From Rhodocaloribacter sp964552015 (lineage in GTDB: Bacteria > Bacteroidota > Rhodothermia > Rhodothermales > ISCAR-4553): 64,000 nucleotides of DNA. The DNA lies in the NCBI GenBank assembly GCA_964552015.1, contig CAZKFR010000010.1, forward strand, positions 1 through 64,000. The letters are read 5' to 3'. Shown here one piece after another: positions 1-8,688 of this stretch. Below the pieces are notes generated by a model, which was not told the origin of the DNA, searched no databases, and saw only the letters and a program-made list of their open reading frames with translations. Position 1 is the stretch's first letter. The number at the start of each line of letters is the position of its first letter. The position numbers and the translations under genes are program-made.

Positions 1-20
1 AACGTCATAACGTCATAACG
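1..20. repeat. Short octamer tandem repeat at window edge
   Basis: The first bases read AACGTCAT twice followed by AACG, an 8-bp tandem repeat that may continue outside the window. Positions 21-167 hold no gene that I can support. Confidence 0.4.
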
Positions 21-167
21 CCAGGGGTGGTGGACGGTTTCGAGAAGCGCGCTAAAGCCCGCGGCTACACGTGGGCCGTTCGCCAGGGGCAGCCATGCCC
101 CCAATTACTATGACCTCCACTATCGTTTTCCCCGTGCGATCCGGCCCTGACGCATGCGCCGTACGCC

Positions 168-500
168 TCATCCCGGGCGGGGGCCGAAGAGGATGAGGGC
201 CATGCCGAGCAGGCACAGCGCCACGCCGGCCAGGTCGGTGGGGGTGGGGCGGAGGCCCTCGACGGCCCAGAGCCACACCAGCGCGGTGCTGACGTAGACG
301 CCGCCGTAGGCCGCGTAGATGCGTCCGGCGGCCTGCGGGTGGAGCGTGAGCAGCCAGGCGAAGAGCGCCAGGCTGGCCGCCGCCGGCACCAGCAGCCACG
401 CCGAACGGCCCTCGCGCAGCCACAGGTAGGGCAGGTAGCAGCCGATGATCTCGGCCAGCGCCGTGACGACGAACAGGAGGAGGGTCTTGAGCAGCGCCAT
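168..500 (-). CDS. YnfA/UPF0060 family small membrane protein
   Basis: The 110-residue protein is almost entirely hydrophobic, with four predicted membrane segments (about residues 4-24, 32-52, 62-80 and 88-107). The first segment has the AEIIGCYLPYLWLR signature and the middle has the AAYGGVYV signature of the YnfA/UPF0060 family. The family is usually about 108 residues, so this is full length. Family members resemble small multidrug-resistance proteins in topology, but a transport role here is inference only. The start is the ATG at 500, directly before the hydrophobic segment. It lies downstream of the DUF433/DUF5615 pair on the same strand. Confidence 0.85.
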   Translation of the reverse strand: MALLKTLLLFVVTALAEIIGCYLPYLWLREGRSAWLLVPAAASLALFAWLLTLHPQAAGRIYAAYGGVYVSTALVWLWAVEGLRPTPTDLAGVALCLLGMALILFGPRPG

Positions 501-512
501 GGGGATGGGGGG

Positions 513-854
513 TCAAGCACCGCTGATCTCTACGATCCACTCCCCGCGTTGCAACAGCGCTACGGCATGCGCCAACGTCTCGGAGAGGATGCGCCGCATC
601 TCTGCATTGGACGTATTGCCACAGGTGATCCAGAGCAACGCCGGGGGTGGCCCGTGCCGCAGCACCAGGGCCACGAAGTCGCTATCCTTGCTCATCACGA
701 CAGCCTTTGCCCGGCGGGCCGCTTCAAAGATCTCTTCATCTCCGGCATCGAGCAAGCCAAGCCGGCGAACCGATGTCGCTTCGATCCCATCAAAATGCTC
801 GCTGATCCAGGGGGCGAGCGCCGGCGAAAGCTGCGCGTCGATCCAGAGCTTCAC
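513..854 (-). CDS. DUF5615 PIN-like toxin protein
   Basis: The 113-residue protein begins MKLWIDAQLSPALAPWI and carries the DUF5615 pattern: an early Asp (D6), then MSKDSDF at about residue 54 and a Leu-Trp-Ile-Thr strand with nearby GNT. DUF5615 proteins are PIN-fold relatives and are typically paired with DUF433 proteins as toxin and antitoxin. Here the ATG overlaps the stop of the upstream DUF433 gene by four bases, implying translational coupling. Ribonuclease activity is inferred from family and context. The conserved acidic residues are present, so the gene looks intact. Confidence 0.8.
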   Translation of the reverse strand: MKLWIDAQLSPALAPWISEHFDGIEATSVRRLGLLDAGDEEIFEAARRAKAVVMSKDSDFVALVLRHGPPPALLWITCGNTSNAEMRRILSETLAHAVALLQRGEWIVEISGA

Positions 855-1075
855 GCGGCAATCACCGGATGGTCCACGCGGCTACGAGCATAGCGGATCG
901 CGGCCTCGATATCCTCTGCTTCCAGGTCTGGCATCTCGGCGAGGATCTCTTGCGTGGACAATCCGGCCGCCAACAGATCCAGCACGTCGACCACACGGAT
1001 GCGCATGCCACGGATGCAGGGGCGTCCACCACACTGCTTCGGGTTGAAGGTGATGCGTTCTCTCCAGTCTGGCAT
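851..1075 (-). CDS. DUF433 family antitoxin
   Basis: The 74-residue protein has the DUF433 signature almost end to end: RITFNPKQCGGRPCIRGMRI, then a VVDVLDLLAAGLS helix-turn-helix-like stretch, EILAEMPDLEAEDIEAAIRYA and a short tail. DUF433 proteins are VapB45-like antitoxins with a winged-helix-like DNA-binding fold. It is the first gene of a two-gene unit with the DUF5615 toxin, with four bases of overlap, which is the usual antitoxin-first order. Autoregulation is expected from the family, but I see no clear operator upstream. Confidence 0.82.
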   Translation of the reverse strand: MPDWRERITFNPKQCGGRPCIRGMRIRVVDVLDLLAAGLSTQEILAEMPDLEAEDIEAAIRYARSRVDHPVIAA

Positions 1076-1305
1076 ATCGATCGTGGAATCCTAGTGGCTG
1101 CGATGATAAGCGTACGACGTTGGACGCCGACGTTCGAAGGTTGGTTGCCTTGATCCGCATAAACGATGCGGGCAAGCTACGGAAATACAACCCTCAGGGC
1201 AACGGGATACGGGGCTTTCGGCGATGACACGGGCAACGGGTATGGATGCGCTCCCAAAGCCGTATATTGACGCACCCCCCCGTTCCGTTCCCTCCTTCCC
1301 CTGCC

Positions 1306-2100
1306 ATGATGCGTTTCGTCCTCCTGCTGACCCTGGTGCTGGCCGCGTGCGAGCCCCGGCCCGAGGCGCCCCCGCCCGAGGCCGCCCCGGAGGCCGCCGC
1401 CCCGGCGGTGCTGGCGCCCTACCTGGAGGCCCACGGCGGCCTCGACGCCTGGCGCGGCTACGGCACGCTGGAATACGACCTCCAGCGGGGCGACGGGACC
1501 GACCACCAGCTCATCGACCTGCACAGCCGCCGCGTGCTCATCACCAGCGAGGCCTACACGATCGGCTTCGACGGGCAGGACGTGTGGATCACGCCGGACC
1601 GGGAGGCGCTCAACTACGGCGCGCCGCCCCGCTTCTACAGCGGCACCTACTTCTACTTCTTCGCGCTGCCGTTCGTGCTGGCCGACCCCGGCACGCGGCA
1701 CGAAGCCCTGGGGCAGCGCACGCTCGACGGCAAGGCGTACGACGTGGTGCGGGTGACGTACGCGCCCGGCGTGGGCGACTCGCCCGACGACGAGTATGTG
1801 GCCTACTTCGACCCCGCGACGAAGCGCCTCCACCTGGTGCTCTACACCGTGACGTATGGCCGCGAGGTGGAGCCGGGCGACCCGCCCCGTTACGGCGCGC
1901 TGGTGTACGACGCCTGGCAGGAGGTGGCGGGGCTGGTGGTGCCGCAGCACGCCACGTATTACCGCTGGGAGGGCGACCGCCTCGGCGAGCCCCGCGCCGA
2001 GGTCGCCTTCCACAATGTCCGCTTCGAGGGGCCGGCCCCGCCGCCCGAGCGTTTCGCCCGCCCCGAGGGGGCCGTCGTCGACGCCCCGCCGGAAGGCTGA
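1306..2100 (+). CDS. DUF6503-like lipoprotein
   Basis: I chose the ATG at 1306 because it directly precedes a lipoprotein signal (MMRFVLLLTLVLAACEP, lipobox LAAC). The reading frame opens earlier but encodes nothing signal-like. The 264-residue product has an acidic-proline linker after the Cys, then a beta-rich domain starting LEAHGGLDAWRGYGTLEYDL. That opening resembles DUF6503 and LolA-like outer-membrane sorting folds. The function is unknown; a lipoprotein anchored to the periplasmic side of a membrane is inferred. It sits 32 bp before the TPR gene on the same strand, probably in one transcript. Confidence 0.65.
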   Translation: MMRFVLLLTLVLAACEPRPEAPPPEAAPEAAAPAVLAPYLEAHGGLDAWRGYGTLEYDLQRGDGTDHQLIDLHSRRVLITSEAYTIGFDGQDVWITPDREALNYGAPPRFYSGTYFYFFALPFVLADPGTRHEALGQRTLDGKAYDVVRVTYAPGVGDSPDDEYVAYFDPATKRLHLVLYTVTYGREVEPGDPPRYGALVYDAWQEVAGLVVPQHATYYRWEGDRLGEPRAEVAFHNVRFEGPAPPPERFARPEGAVVDAPPEG

Positions 2101-2132
2101 CCCGTTTTCCTTCACTCTGATCCCCTGATCCC

Positions 2133-3701
2133 ATGCGACGCTTTCCCTGCCTGACCCTGCTGCTCGCGCTCTCCGGCCTCGTCGCCGGCGGCGCCCTGGC
2201 CCAGCCCGCCGCCCTCGGCCACGTCGACTTCCCCAACAGCGGGGCGCCCGAGGCGCAGGAGGCGTTCATCCGCGGCGTGCTCCTGCTGCACAGCTTCGAG
2301 TACGACGACGCCGCCGAGGCTTTCCGCGAGGCCCAGCGCCTCGACCCGGACTTCGCGCTGGCCTACTGGGGCGAGGCGATGACGTACAACCACCCGCTGT
2401 GGGCGCAGCAGGACGCCGCCGCCGCGCGCGCCGTGCTGGCCCGGCTCGGTCCCACGCCCGAGGCCCGCGCCGCGAAGGCCCCCACGGCGCGGGAGCAAGC
2501 CTACCTGGCCGCCGTCGAGGTCCTCTACGGCGCGGGCGACAAGCGCGCGCGCGACCATGCCTACGCCGAGGTCATGCGCCGCCTCCACGAGGCGTACCCG
2601 GACGACCTCGAAGCCGCCGCCTTCTACGCCCTGGCGATCCTGGGCACCAGCCACGACGGCCGCGACTTCCGCACCTACATGCGGGCCGCCGCCGTGGCCG
2701 ACCGCGTCTTCGAGGCCAACCCCCGCCATCCCGGCGCGGCCCACTACCTGATCCACGCCTTCGACGACCCGATCCACGCGCCGCTGGGGCTGCCGGCGGC
2801 CCGGGCCTACGCGCAGATCGCGCCGGCGGCCGCGCACGCGCTCCACATGCCCTCTCACATCTTCGTCGCCCTGGGCATGTGGGACGACGCCGTGGCGATG
2901 AACGAGGCGTCGTGGAAGGCCGCCTACGAGCGGGTGGAGCGCAAGGGGCTGCCCCTCGACGACCGGAACTACCACGCCCTCTGGTGGCTCCACTACGGGC
3001 TGCTGCAGCAGGGGCGCTATGCCGAGGCGCGGCGTATCCTCGGCGTGATGGAGGCGGACGCCGCCGCCAGCGGCTCTCGCCGCACCCGCTACCACCTGGC
3101 CCGGATGCGCGCCGCCCACCTGGTCGAGACGCGCCGGTGGGACGGCGACGCGGCGGCCCTCGCCGTGGACCTTACCGGCCTCGACCCCGCGACCGTCGCC
3201 GCGCACCACCTGGCCGACGGGATGCGGGCCGTCGCCACGGGCGACCTGGCCGCCGCCCGCGCCGCGCGCGAGGCCATCCGGGCGGTGGAGGACGGCCCCG
3301 CAGCTGGCCAGGGACGGGAGAAGGCGGCCATCATGGGTCTGGAGCTGGAGGCGCTGATCCGGCACGCCGAGGGGCAGACGGAGGCGGCCCTCGCCATGCT
3401 GGCTGAAGCGGCCGAACGCGAGGCGGCGCTGCCCTACGAGTACGGCCCGCCGGACATCGTCAAGCCGTCGCACGAGCTCTACGGCGAGCTGTTGCTGGCG
3501 GCGGGGCGGCCGGCCGAGGCCCGTGCCCGGTTCGAGGAGGCGCTGGAGCGGGCGCCCCGCCGGGCGCTGTCGCTGCTGGGGCTGGCCCGCGCCGCTGAGG
3601 CCGCCGGCGACGCCGAGGCGGCCCGCACGGCTCTGGCCGACCTGGACGCCGTCTGGCACCGCGCCGACGCCGACGTCCGCGAACTTCTCGCGCATCGGTA
3701 G
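2133..3701 (+). CDS. Secreted tetratricopeptide-repeat protein
   Basis: The 522-residue protein begins with a cleavable signal peptide (hydrophobic core at residues 6-22, cleavage near GGALAQ-P). Alanine-rich helical repeats of TPR type follow, for example FEYDDAAEAFREAQRLDPDF near residue 57 and GRPAEARARFEEALERAPRR near the C terminus. The layout matches uncharacterised TPR proteins of Bacteroidota and Acidobacteria. TPR arrays are protein-protein scaffolds, and no catalytic motif is visible. It follows the lipoprotein closely and could work with it at the cell envelope, which is only context. Confidence 0.75.
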   Translation: MRRFPCLTLLLALSGLVAGGALAQPAALGHVDFPNSGAPEAQEAFIRGVLLLHSFEYDDAAEAFREAQRLDPDFALAYWGEAMTYNHPLWAQQDAAAARAVLARLGPTPEARAAKAPTAREQAYLAAVEVLYGAGDKRARDHAYAEVMRRLHEAYPDDLEAAAFYALAILGTSHDGRDFRTYMRAAAVADRVFEANPRHPGAAHYLIHAFDDPIHAPLGLPAARAYAQIAPAAAHALHMPSHIFVALGMWDDAVAMNEASWKAAYERVERKGLPLDDRNYHALWWLHYGLLQQGRYAEARRILGVMEADAAASGSRRTRYHLARMRAAHLVETRRWDGDAAALAVDLTGLDPATVAAHHLADGMRAVATGDLAAARAAREAIRAVEDGPAAGQGREKAAIMGLELEALIRHAEGQTEAALAMLAEAAEREAALPYEYGPPDIVKPSHELYGELLLAAGRPAEARARFEEALERAPRRALSLLGLARAAEAAGDAEAARTALADLDAVWHRADADVRELLAHR

Positions 3702-3812
3702 GGGCGGCCGGGGATGGCGGCAACCCTTCGGGATACGGCGGCGTTACCTTGGCGCTCCGTGCGGCGGCCCGAGGGGGCGCCGCTTTGTCTTATCCGCCCG
3801 ACCCCTGACGCC

Positions 3813-5210
3813 ATGAGCCGTATCGTACTGTCCTGCCTGCTCGTTGTGACGGCGCTCGGCACCGCTTCGGCCCGGCCGGCCGAGGCGCAGTCTTCGCCTG
3901 CCGACACGGTGCGCCTGGATCTGCGCGGAGCCGTGGCGCGGGCGCTGGCCGTCAGCCCCGAGGTGGCCATCGAAGCCGCCGGGCAGCAGTATGCCGAGGC
4001 GCGGTACGGCCTGGCGCGCGCCAGCCGCTACCTGACCGAGTTCACCTTCACCTCGGCCCATGCGCCCGGCCCCGGCCTGAAGAACGTGGGCGACACGCCG
4101 GTCGGACAGCTCTACCTCAACCCCGACGTACGCAACGACTGGAGCAAGCTGCGGCCCTTCACGCGCGTGGAGGTGGAGCTACTGCAGCCCCTCTATACGT
4201 GGGGCGAGCTGGGCGGCAACCTCCGGGCGGCACGTCATGGCGTGGCGATGGAGGCGGCGCAGGTGCGGGCCAAAGAGGCCGAGGTGGCGCTGCGTACGGG
4301 GGAACTGTACTACGACCTGCTGCTGGCCGAGGCGCTGCATCGCGTGGCCCTCGAGGCCGGCGAAGCCGTCGCGAAGGCCAAAGCCGAGATCGAACGGCTG
4401 CTCGACGAGGGGGCCGAGGACGTGGACGAGGCCGACCGCTTCCAGGTGCTCATCACCGAGCAGGAGCTGAAGCGGCGGGCCGTGGAGGTGGCCCAGCAGC
4501 GCCTCGTGGCCCGGGCGGCGCTGGCCCGCCAGCTCTTCCTGCCCGAGGGCACCGTGGTACTGCCCGACGACGCCACGCTCGAACCCGTCGCCTTCGCGCT
4601 CGACTCGCTGGCCGCCTACCAGGCCGTGGCGCTGGCGCGCCGCCCCGAGATGGCGCAGGCCGAGGCCGGGCTGGCCGCCCGTAAGGCCCTGGTGGACGTG
4701 GCCCGCTCCGACTACTACCCCAAGCTGTTCCTCGGAGCCTCGTTCACCTATTCCGCCATCAGCGGGCGCTACCGGCAGCGCAACCCGTACGTCAGCGACC
4801 CCTTCCTCTCGCGGGGCGTGCAGGCGGGGCTGGGCATCCGCCAGAAGCTCAACTTCTCCCAGACCCGCGCCCGCGTCGAGCAGGCCCGCGCCGCCTACGA
4901 CGAGGTGCGGTTTCAGGCCGAGGCCGGGCGCCAGCTGATCCTGTTCGAGGTGGAGCAGGCCTACCGCAACGTGCTCACCGCCCGCGAGGCCCTGGTCGCC
5001 CGTGAGGAGGCCCTGCGCCTGAGCAAAGAGTGGCTGCGGACCGAACAGATCAACTTCGACCTCGAGATCGGGAACACGGACAACCTGATCAAGGCGGTGC
5101 AGACGAACCTGGAACTGCAGGCCGGTGTCTACGAAGCCATCCGCCAGTACAACCGCGCCGTGCTGCGCCTCCGGCACGCCGCCGGGCTCCCCCTCGTGCC
5201 GCTGCCCTGA
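3813..5210 (+). CDS. TolC-family outer-membrane efflux protein
   Basis: The start ATG at 3813 gives a clean signal peptide (MSRIVLSCLLVVTALGTASA). The 465-residue product shows the TolC/OEP pattern: two related halves of long coiled-coil helices (around residues 125-260 and 345-440), each linked to short beta segments such as RVEVELLQPLYTWGELG and YPKLFLGASFTYSA. TolC proteins form outer-membrane trimers that serve as exit ducts for type I secretion or RND pumps. The next gene is MlaC-like, so a lipid-trafficking role is possible. The RND pump at 49.8-54 kb lacks its own TolC and is another possible partner. Confidence 0.85.
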   Translation: MSRIVLSCLLVVTALGTASARPAEAQSSPADTVRLDLRGAVARALAVSPEVAIEAAGQQYAEARYGLARASRYLTEFTFTSAHAPGPGLKNVGDTPVGQLYLNPDVRNDWSKLRPFTRVEVELLQPLYTWGELGGNLRAARHGVAMEAAQVRAKEAEVALRTGELYYDLLLAEALHRVALEAGEAVAKAKAEIERLLDEGAEDVDEADRFQVLITEQELKRRAVEVAQQRLVARAALARQLFLPEGTVVLPDDATLEPVAFALDSLAAYQAVALARRPEMAQAEAGLAARKALVDVARSDYYPKLFLGASFTYSAISGRYRQRNPYVSDPFLSRGVQAGLGIRQKLNFSQTRARVEQARAAYDEVRFQAEAGRQLILFEVEQAYRNVLTAREALVAREEALRLSKEWLRTEQINFDLEIGNTDNLIKAVQTNLELQAGVYEAIRQYNRAVLRLRHAAGLPLVPLP

Positions 5211-5302
5211 TGTGGCACGCTTGTTGACTCTCTGCCGCCCGGCCGGCCCAACCGGGCCCCGGCTCCCGTTTCTGACGATGCGAACCAAGCCTGCTGTAGG
5301 AT

Positions 5303-5926
5303 ATGCTGAACAACCTGAACAACCTCCTCCACCGGCTCCTGCTTGCCCTGATGCTCCTGGCGCCCCTGGCCCTTCCGGCCCGCGCCCAGGACCGCGCCGA
5401 CGAGGTGCGGGCCCTGCTCGAACAGCGCGACCGTGAGATCAAAGCCCTGCTGGGCGACAAAGAGACCTTCACGCCCGAACAGCGCGAACGGCTCAAAGAC
5501 GTCATCAACGCCGGCATCGACTTCGCGGCGATGGGCCGGCAGGCGCTCGGCCGCTACTGGGACGAGCTGACCCCGCAGCAGCGCGCCGAGTTCGTGGAGG
5601 TCTTCAGCGACATCGTCCGGGCGCACTCGCTCTCCAACCTGGATGCCTACCGGAGCAAGGTCGTCTACGACACCATCACCGTCGAGGGCGACAGCGCCTA
5701 CGTGCTCACCACGACGACCTACGACGACGTCGCGATGAAGGTGGCCTACGTGCTCGGCTATCACGACGGGCAGTGGTGGGTCTATGACATCATCCTGGAT
5801 GACGTGAGCACGGTCGAGGGCTATGCCCGCTCCTTTCAGGCCCTCATCCGCAAGAAAGGGTTCGAGGTGCTGATGGAGCGCCTGCGGGAACGCCGGGCCA
5901 AAGCCCTGGCCGAGAGCGCCGGCTGA
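5303..5926 (+). CDS. mlaC: MlaC/Ttg2D-family phospholipid-binding protein
   Basis: The 207-residue protein has a signal peptide ending at ARAQ (residue 29). The mature part has the MlaC fold pattern: an N-terminal helix, then FAAMGRQALGRYWDELTPQQRAEFVEVFSDIV, and strands with WWVYDIILDDVSTV. In the Mla pathway the soluble MlaC carries phospholipids between an outer-membrane complex and the inner-membrane MlaFEDB transporter. No mlaE, mlaD or mlaF lies in this window. The TolC-like gene 93 bp upstream may belong to the same transcript. Family assignment is firm; pathway assignment is inferred. Confidence 0.85.
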   Translation: MLNNLNNLLHRLLLALMLLAPLALPARAQDRADEVRALLEQRDREIKALLGDKETFTPEQRERLKDVINAGIDFAAMGRQALGRYWDELTPQQRAEFVEVFSDIVRAHSLSNLDAYRSKVVYDTITVEGDSAYVLTTTTYDDVAMKVAYVLGYHDGQWWVYDIILDDVSTVEGYARSFQALIRKKGFEVLMERLRERRAKALAESAG

Positions 5927-6024
5927 GCGGGCCTTCCGTCAACGCCTTTTTCAAAGAACCTGGGTCCGCGGGTAGCGTACCGATACGGTTTACAAAAAGA
6001 TAATGCGTCCGCGGAAGCTAGTTC

Positions 6025-7011
6025 ATGGCGACGGAAGGATACGTTCTGCATGCATACGGCCCCGAGAAGTACCTGCATCACGTCGTGGCCTCGGTCGTCA
6101 CCCTGCGTCGTCATGACACCCGGCGGCCCGTGGCGCTCTACTGCACGCCGGAACACCGGGAGGTCCTCGCCCGCCACGGCCTCGACACGCTCTTCGCCCA
6201 CATCGAGGATCTGCCCGAGGCGCACCGTTCCATCGTGGGCTTCAAGCACCACGTGGATCGGTTCATGGCCTTCGACCGGTCCCTCTTCGTGGATGCGGAC
6301 ATGGTCTGGTGCCGGGACCCCGATCCGCTCTGGCGGCAACTCTCCGGCTTCGACTTTACCGCGACCGGCCTGATTCGGGCCGATTTTTATTTCGGCGGAC
6401 CGAAGGGGCTGGGGGTCGTCGTGGATTTCCTGCTCAACCGGCGGGACCGCACGCTCCGGCGTTTCGGCCTGACCCACCTCCCGCGTGTACAGGCCGGCAT
6501 GATCTACAGCCAGGATGCGGCGCTGGCCGAACGCGTCTGTGCCACGGCCCGTGACTTCCTGGCGCGTCGCGCCGAGACCCATTTCCGAAGCCGCCTCAAT
6601 GAAGGACGCTCGGAGGAGTCGTGTGAGTGGAGCATGGCGATGGCCATGAGCCGCCTGCACCTGCCCATCTTTTTCTGGCGGCAGGGCTACAACAGCCCGC
6701 AACTCGACTTCGTGGAGGATTTCGTGGACTACGATCCCGACTTCGAGCGGGTCGTCTGCCGGTACTACAGCGATCCCTTCGTCCACAGCCTGCGTTTCAT
6801 GCCGAACCGCGCCGTCCGGGATCTGTTGCTGGCGCTCTGGACGCGGATCCCCGGTCGCGGTGATTATCTGGAGGTGACGCCTTTCGCGCTGCACTTCGGG
6901 TGGATCCGCCAGAAGCGTCCGTTCTATGCGTTCGCCGAGCGGACCTGGGCGCGTCTCATCTCGGGGGAGGCGGCCGTGGCGCATCAGGCCGATAGCGCCG
7001 CGCGGGTTTAG
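6025..7011 (+). CDS. GT8-like glycosyltransferase
   Basis: The 328-residue cytosolic protein starts GYVLHAYGPEKYLHHVVASV, typical of a nucleotide-sugar glycosyltransferase of the GT-A fold. At about residues 91-95 it has DADMV, the DxD metal-binding motif, preceded by the hydrophobic strand RSLFV. The region VQAGMIYSQD near 155 and the C-terminal HFGW near 291 resemble glycogenin/GT8 relatives. Sugar donor and acceptor cannot be read from the sequence. It converges with the next gene on the minus strand, leaving five bases between stops. Codon use looks slightly less GC-extreme than its neighbours. Confidence 0.65.
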   Translation: MATEGYVLHAYGPEKYLHHVVASVVTLRRHDTRRPVALYCTPEHREVLARHGLDTLFAHIEDLPEAHRSIVGFKHHVDRFMAFDRSLFVDADMVWCRDPDPLWRQLSGFDFTATGLIRADFYFGGPKGLGVVVDFLLNRRDRTLRRFGLTHLPRVQAGMIYSQDAALAERVCATARDFLARRAETHFRSRLNEGRSEESCEWSMAMAMSRLHLPIFFWRQGYNSPQLDFVEDFVDYDPDFERVVCRYYSDPFVHSLRFMPNRAVRDLLLALWTRIPGRGDYLEVTPFALHFGWIRQKRPFYAFAERTWARLISGEAAVAHQADSAARV

Positions 7012-7016
7012 CGTGC

Positions 7017-8660
7017 TCAGCGCGCGCCGAGCAGGTGGCCGAGGAAGGTGAGCCAGGGGCCGAAGAGGCTCAGGGCGAGGGCGGCCAGGGGAAGGGACAG
7101 CACGAGGGGATGTGTCAGGATGACGGTGGCGAGCAGGAGGGGCGTCGGCCGCGTGATCCGGGCGTAGTCGATCACGGTGCGGATCAGGGCGCCGAGCATG
7201 AGGGCGAGCGTCACCGCGAGGAGCAGGGGCAGGGGCCGGGCTTCGGCCGGGAGCGAGGCCGTCACCATGGCGGCGAGCATCAGCAGGAGGAACGACCAGC
7301 GGGGCCAGGCGACGAGCATGAAGACCTGGGCCGGGGTGAGCCGCCGCCGGCGGGTGGTCAGCGCGATCACGGAGGCCCAGAGGCTCAGGACGAGCACGTA
7401 CAGGCTGCCGGTCAGGAGGAGCGCCATCCACGGGTGGAGCAACAGGCCGGTAGCGACCGCGCGCAGGCCGGGCGGGAGGGTATGCAGCAGGGCCAGCGCC
7501 GCGGCCGACGTCCGGTAGGTCTCGGCGACGAGGGCTGTCACCATCCCCACGGCGGTGGCGGCGGCCATCAGGAGCAGAGTGCTGCCCAGCGGGAGCACGT
7601 CCCGTCCCTCGCGGAGCGCCTCGCCGTAGAACGTGTGGGCGAGAAAATAGCGGGGGACCATGAGGCGGGCGCGGGGTGACTGCGCGTAGTACAGGGCGAG
7701 GAGGGCGAGCAGACCCCATCCCGTGAGCGGGAGCCAGGGCACGGGCGGGGCGGGGAGCTGCCCGGCCGGGAAGGCAAACACGCGCTGGCGACCGGTGTAG
7801 AGGCCCGCCACCACGGCAAAGGCGGGGCGTGGGGTGCCGGTGGCGTCGTGGAGGCCGTAGCGCCGGCCGTAGGGGTCCGGGGGCTCCGGGTTGGCCGGGG
7901 ACGCCGCGGGGGCGTCGCGCCAGCGGTGCACGAAGACGGCCACCGGGCCCGCGCCGGCATCGAGGAGGGCCGTGAGGTGCGTTTCGAGGAAGCGGGCCTG
8001 GGCCTCGGGCGAGTACGGCCGGCGCAACCCCGGGGCCGCGCCGGGGTCGACGGGGGCGCCCAGCGTCGCCAGGCCGAAGGGAAGCGGGAGCGGGACGGAC
8101 GACAGGGCGTCGTGGCCGTCGTAGAGCACGAAGTCGACGGTGTCCCGGCAGCGGTCGGCCCGGGGGAAGGCGCTCACGTAATAGACCTGCACGCCTTCGT
8201 CGCGGGGGAGCAGGGCCGCCAGGGCCTCGAAGAAGGCGCAGGCGGCGGGGTCAGCGGTGTCGCTGCGGCGGGCGAGGCCGAAGTGGCGGGCGGCGGGGTG
8301 GTTCCGGCTCCGCGCCCAGGCCTCGGCCAGCAGCCGGCGGGCGTGGGCCAGCGTGTCGGCCAGCAGCCGGGCGGGCAGGTAGTCCAGCGGCAGCTCCTGA
8401 AAGAGCCGGAGGCCCAGCGTGTCGGCCAGCGCCAGCAGCCGCTCGTCCGTGACGAGCCCCGTGCGTACCGCCTCCACACCCGCCCGGTGCATACGGATCA
8501 GGTCGTCCTGGGCCTGTTCCACCGACGGCGGGACGGCCCACACCACGCCTTTCAGCGGCTGGGCCCCCAGCGGCCGCCCCGGCAGAACCGCCAGGAGGAG
8601 GACGCCAAGCAGGCTCAAAAGGACGGCCTTGCGCGGGATACGTTGCACGTCACGTGGCAA
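7017..8660 (-). CDS. Glycoside-hydrolase-like domain fused to membrane domain
   Basis: The 547-residue protein has an N-terminal signal or anchor segment (residues 12-32). A soluble domain of about 290 residues follows, with TIM-barrel features of GH2-type hydrolases: DDLIRMHRAGVEAVRTGLV, LADTLGLRLFQELPLDYLP and AWARSRNHPA. The last 240 residues form six to seven membrane segments, for example GWGLLALLALYYAQ and MALLLTGSLYVLVLSLWAS. In true GH2 enzymes a catalytic Glu pair follows such segments; I cannot place both here, so activity is doubtful. It may be an envelope-associated sensor or pseudo-enzyme. uppP ends 28 bp upstream on the same strand. Confidence 0.55.
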   Translation of the reverse strand: MPRDVQRIPRKAVLLSLLGVLLLAVLPGRPLGAQPLKGVVWAVPPSVEQAQDDLIRMHRAGVEAVRTGLVTDERLLALADTLGLRLFQELPLDYLPARLLADTLAHARRLLAEAWARSRNHPAARHFGLARRSDTADPAACAFFEALAALLPRDEGVQVYYVSAFPRADRCRDTVDFVLYDGHDALSSVPLPLPFGLATLGAPVDPGAAPGLRRPYSPEAQARFLETHLTALLDAGAGPVAVFVHRWRDAPAASPANPEPPDPYGRRYGLHDATGTPRPAFAVVAGLYTGRQRVFAFPAGQLPAPPVPWLPLTGWGLLALLALYYAQSPRARLMVPRYFLAHTFYGEALREGRDVLPLGSTLLLMAAATAVGMVTALVAETYRTSAAALALLHTLPPGLRAVATGLLLHPWMALLLTGSLYVLVLSLWASVIALTTRRRRLTPAQVFMLVAWPRWSFLLLMLAAMVTASLPAEARPLPLLLAVTLALMLGALIRTVIDYARITRPTPLLLATVILTHPLVLSLPLAALALSLFGPWLTFLGHLLGAR

Positions 8661-8688
8661 AGGGGAGCGAGGGAAAGGAGCGTGGCCT

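Noticed and set aside
1177..2115. Long minus-strand frames opposite the lipoprotein and TPR genes, and similar antisense frames through the window
   Set aside because: They are codon-bias shadows of the plus-strand genes: low-complexity Arg/Gly/His-rich translations with no domain signatures.
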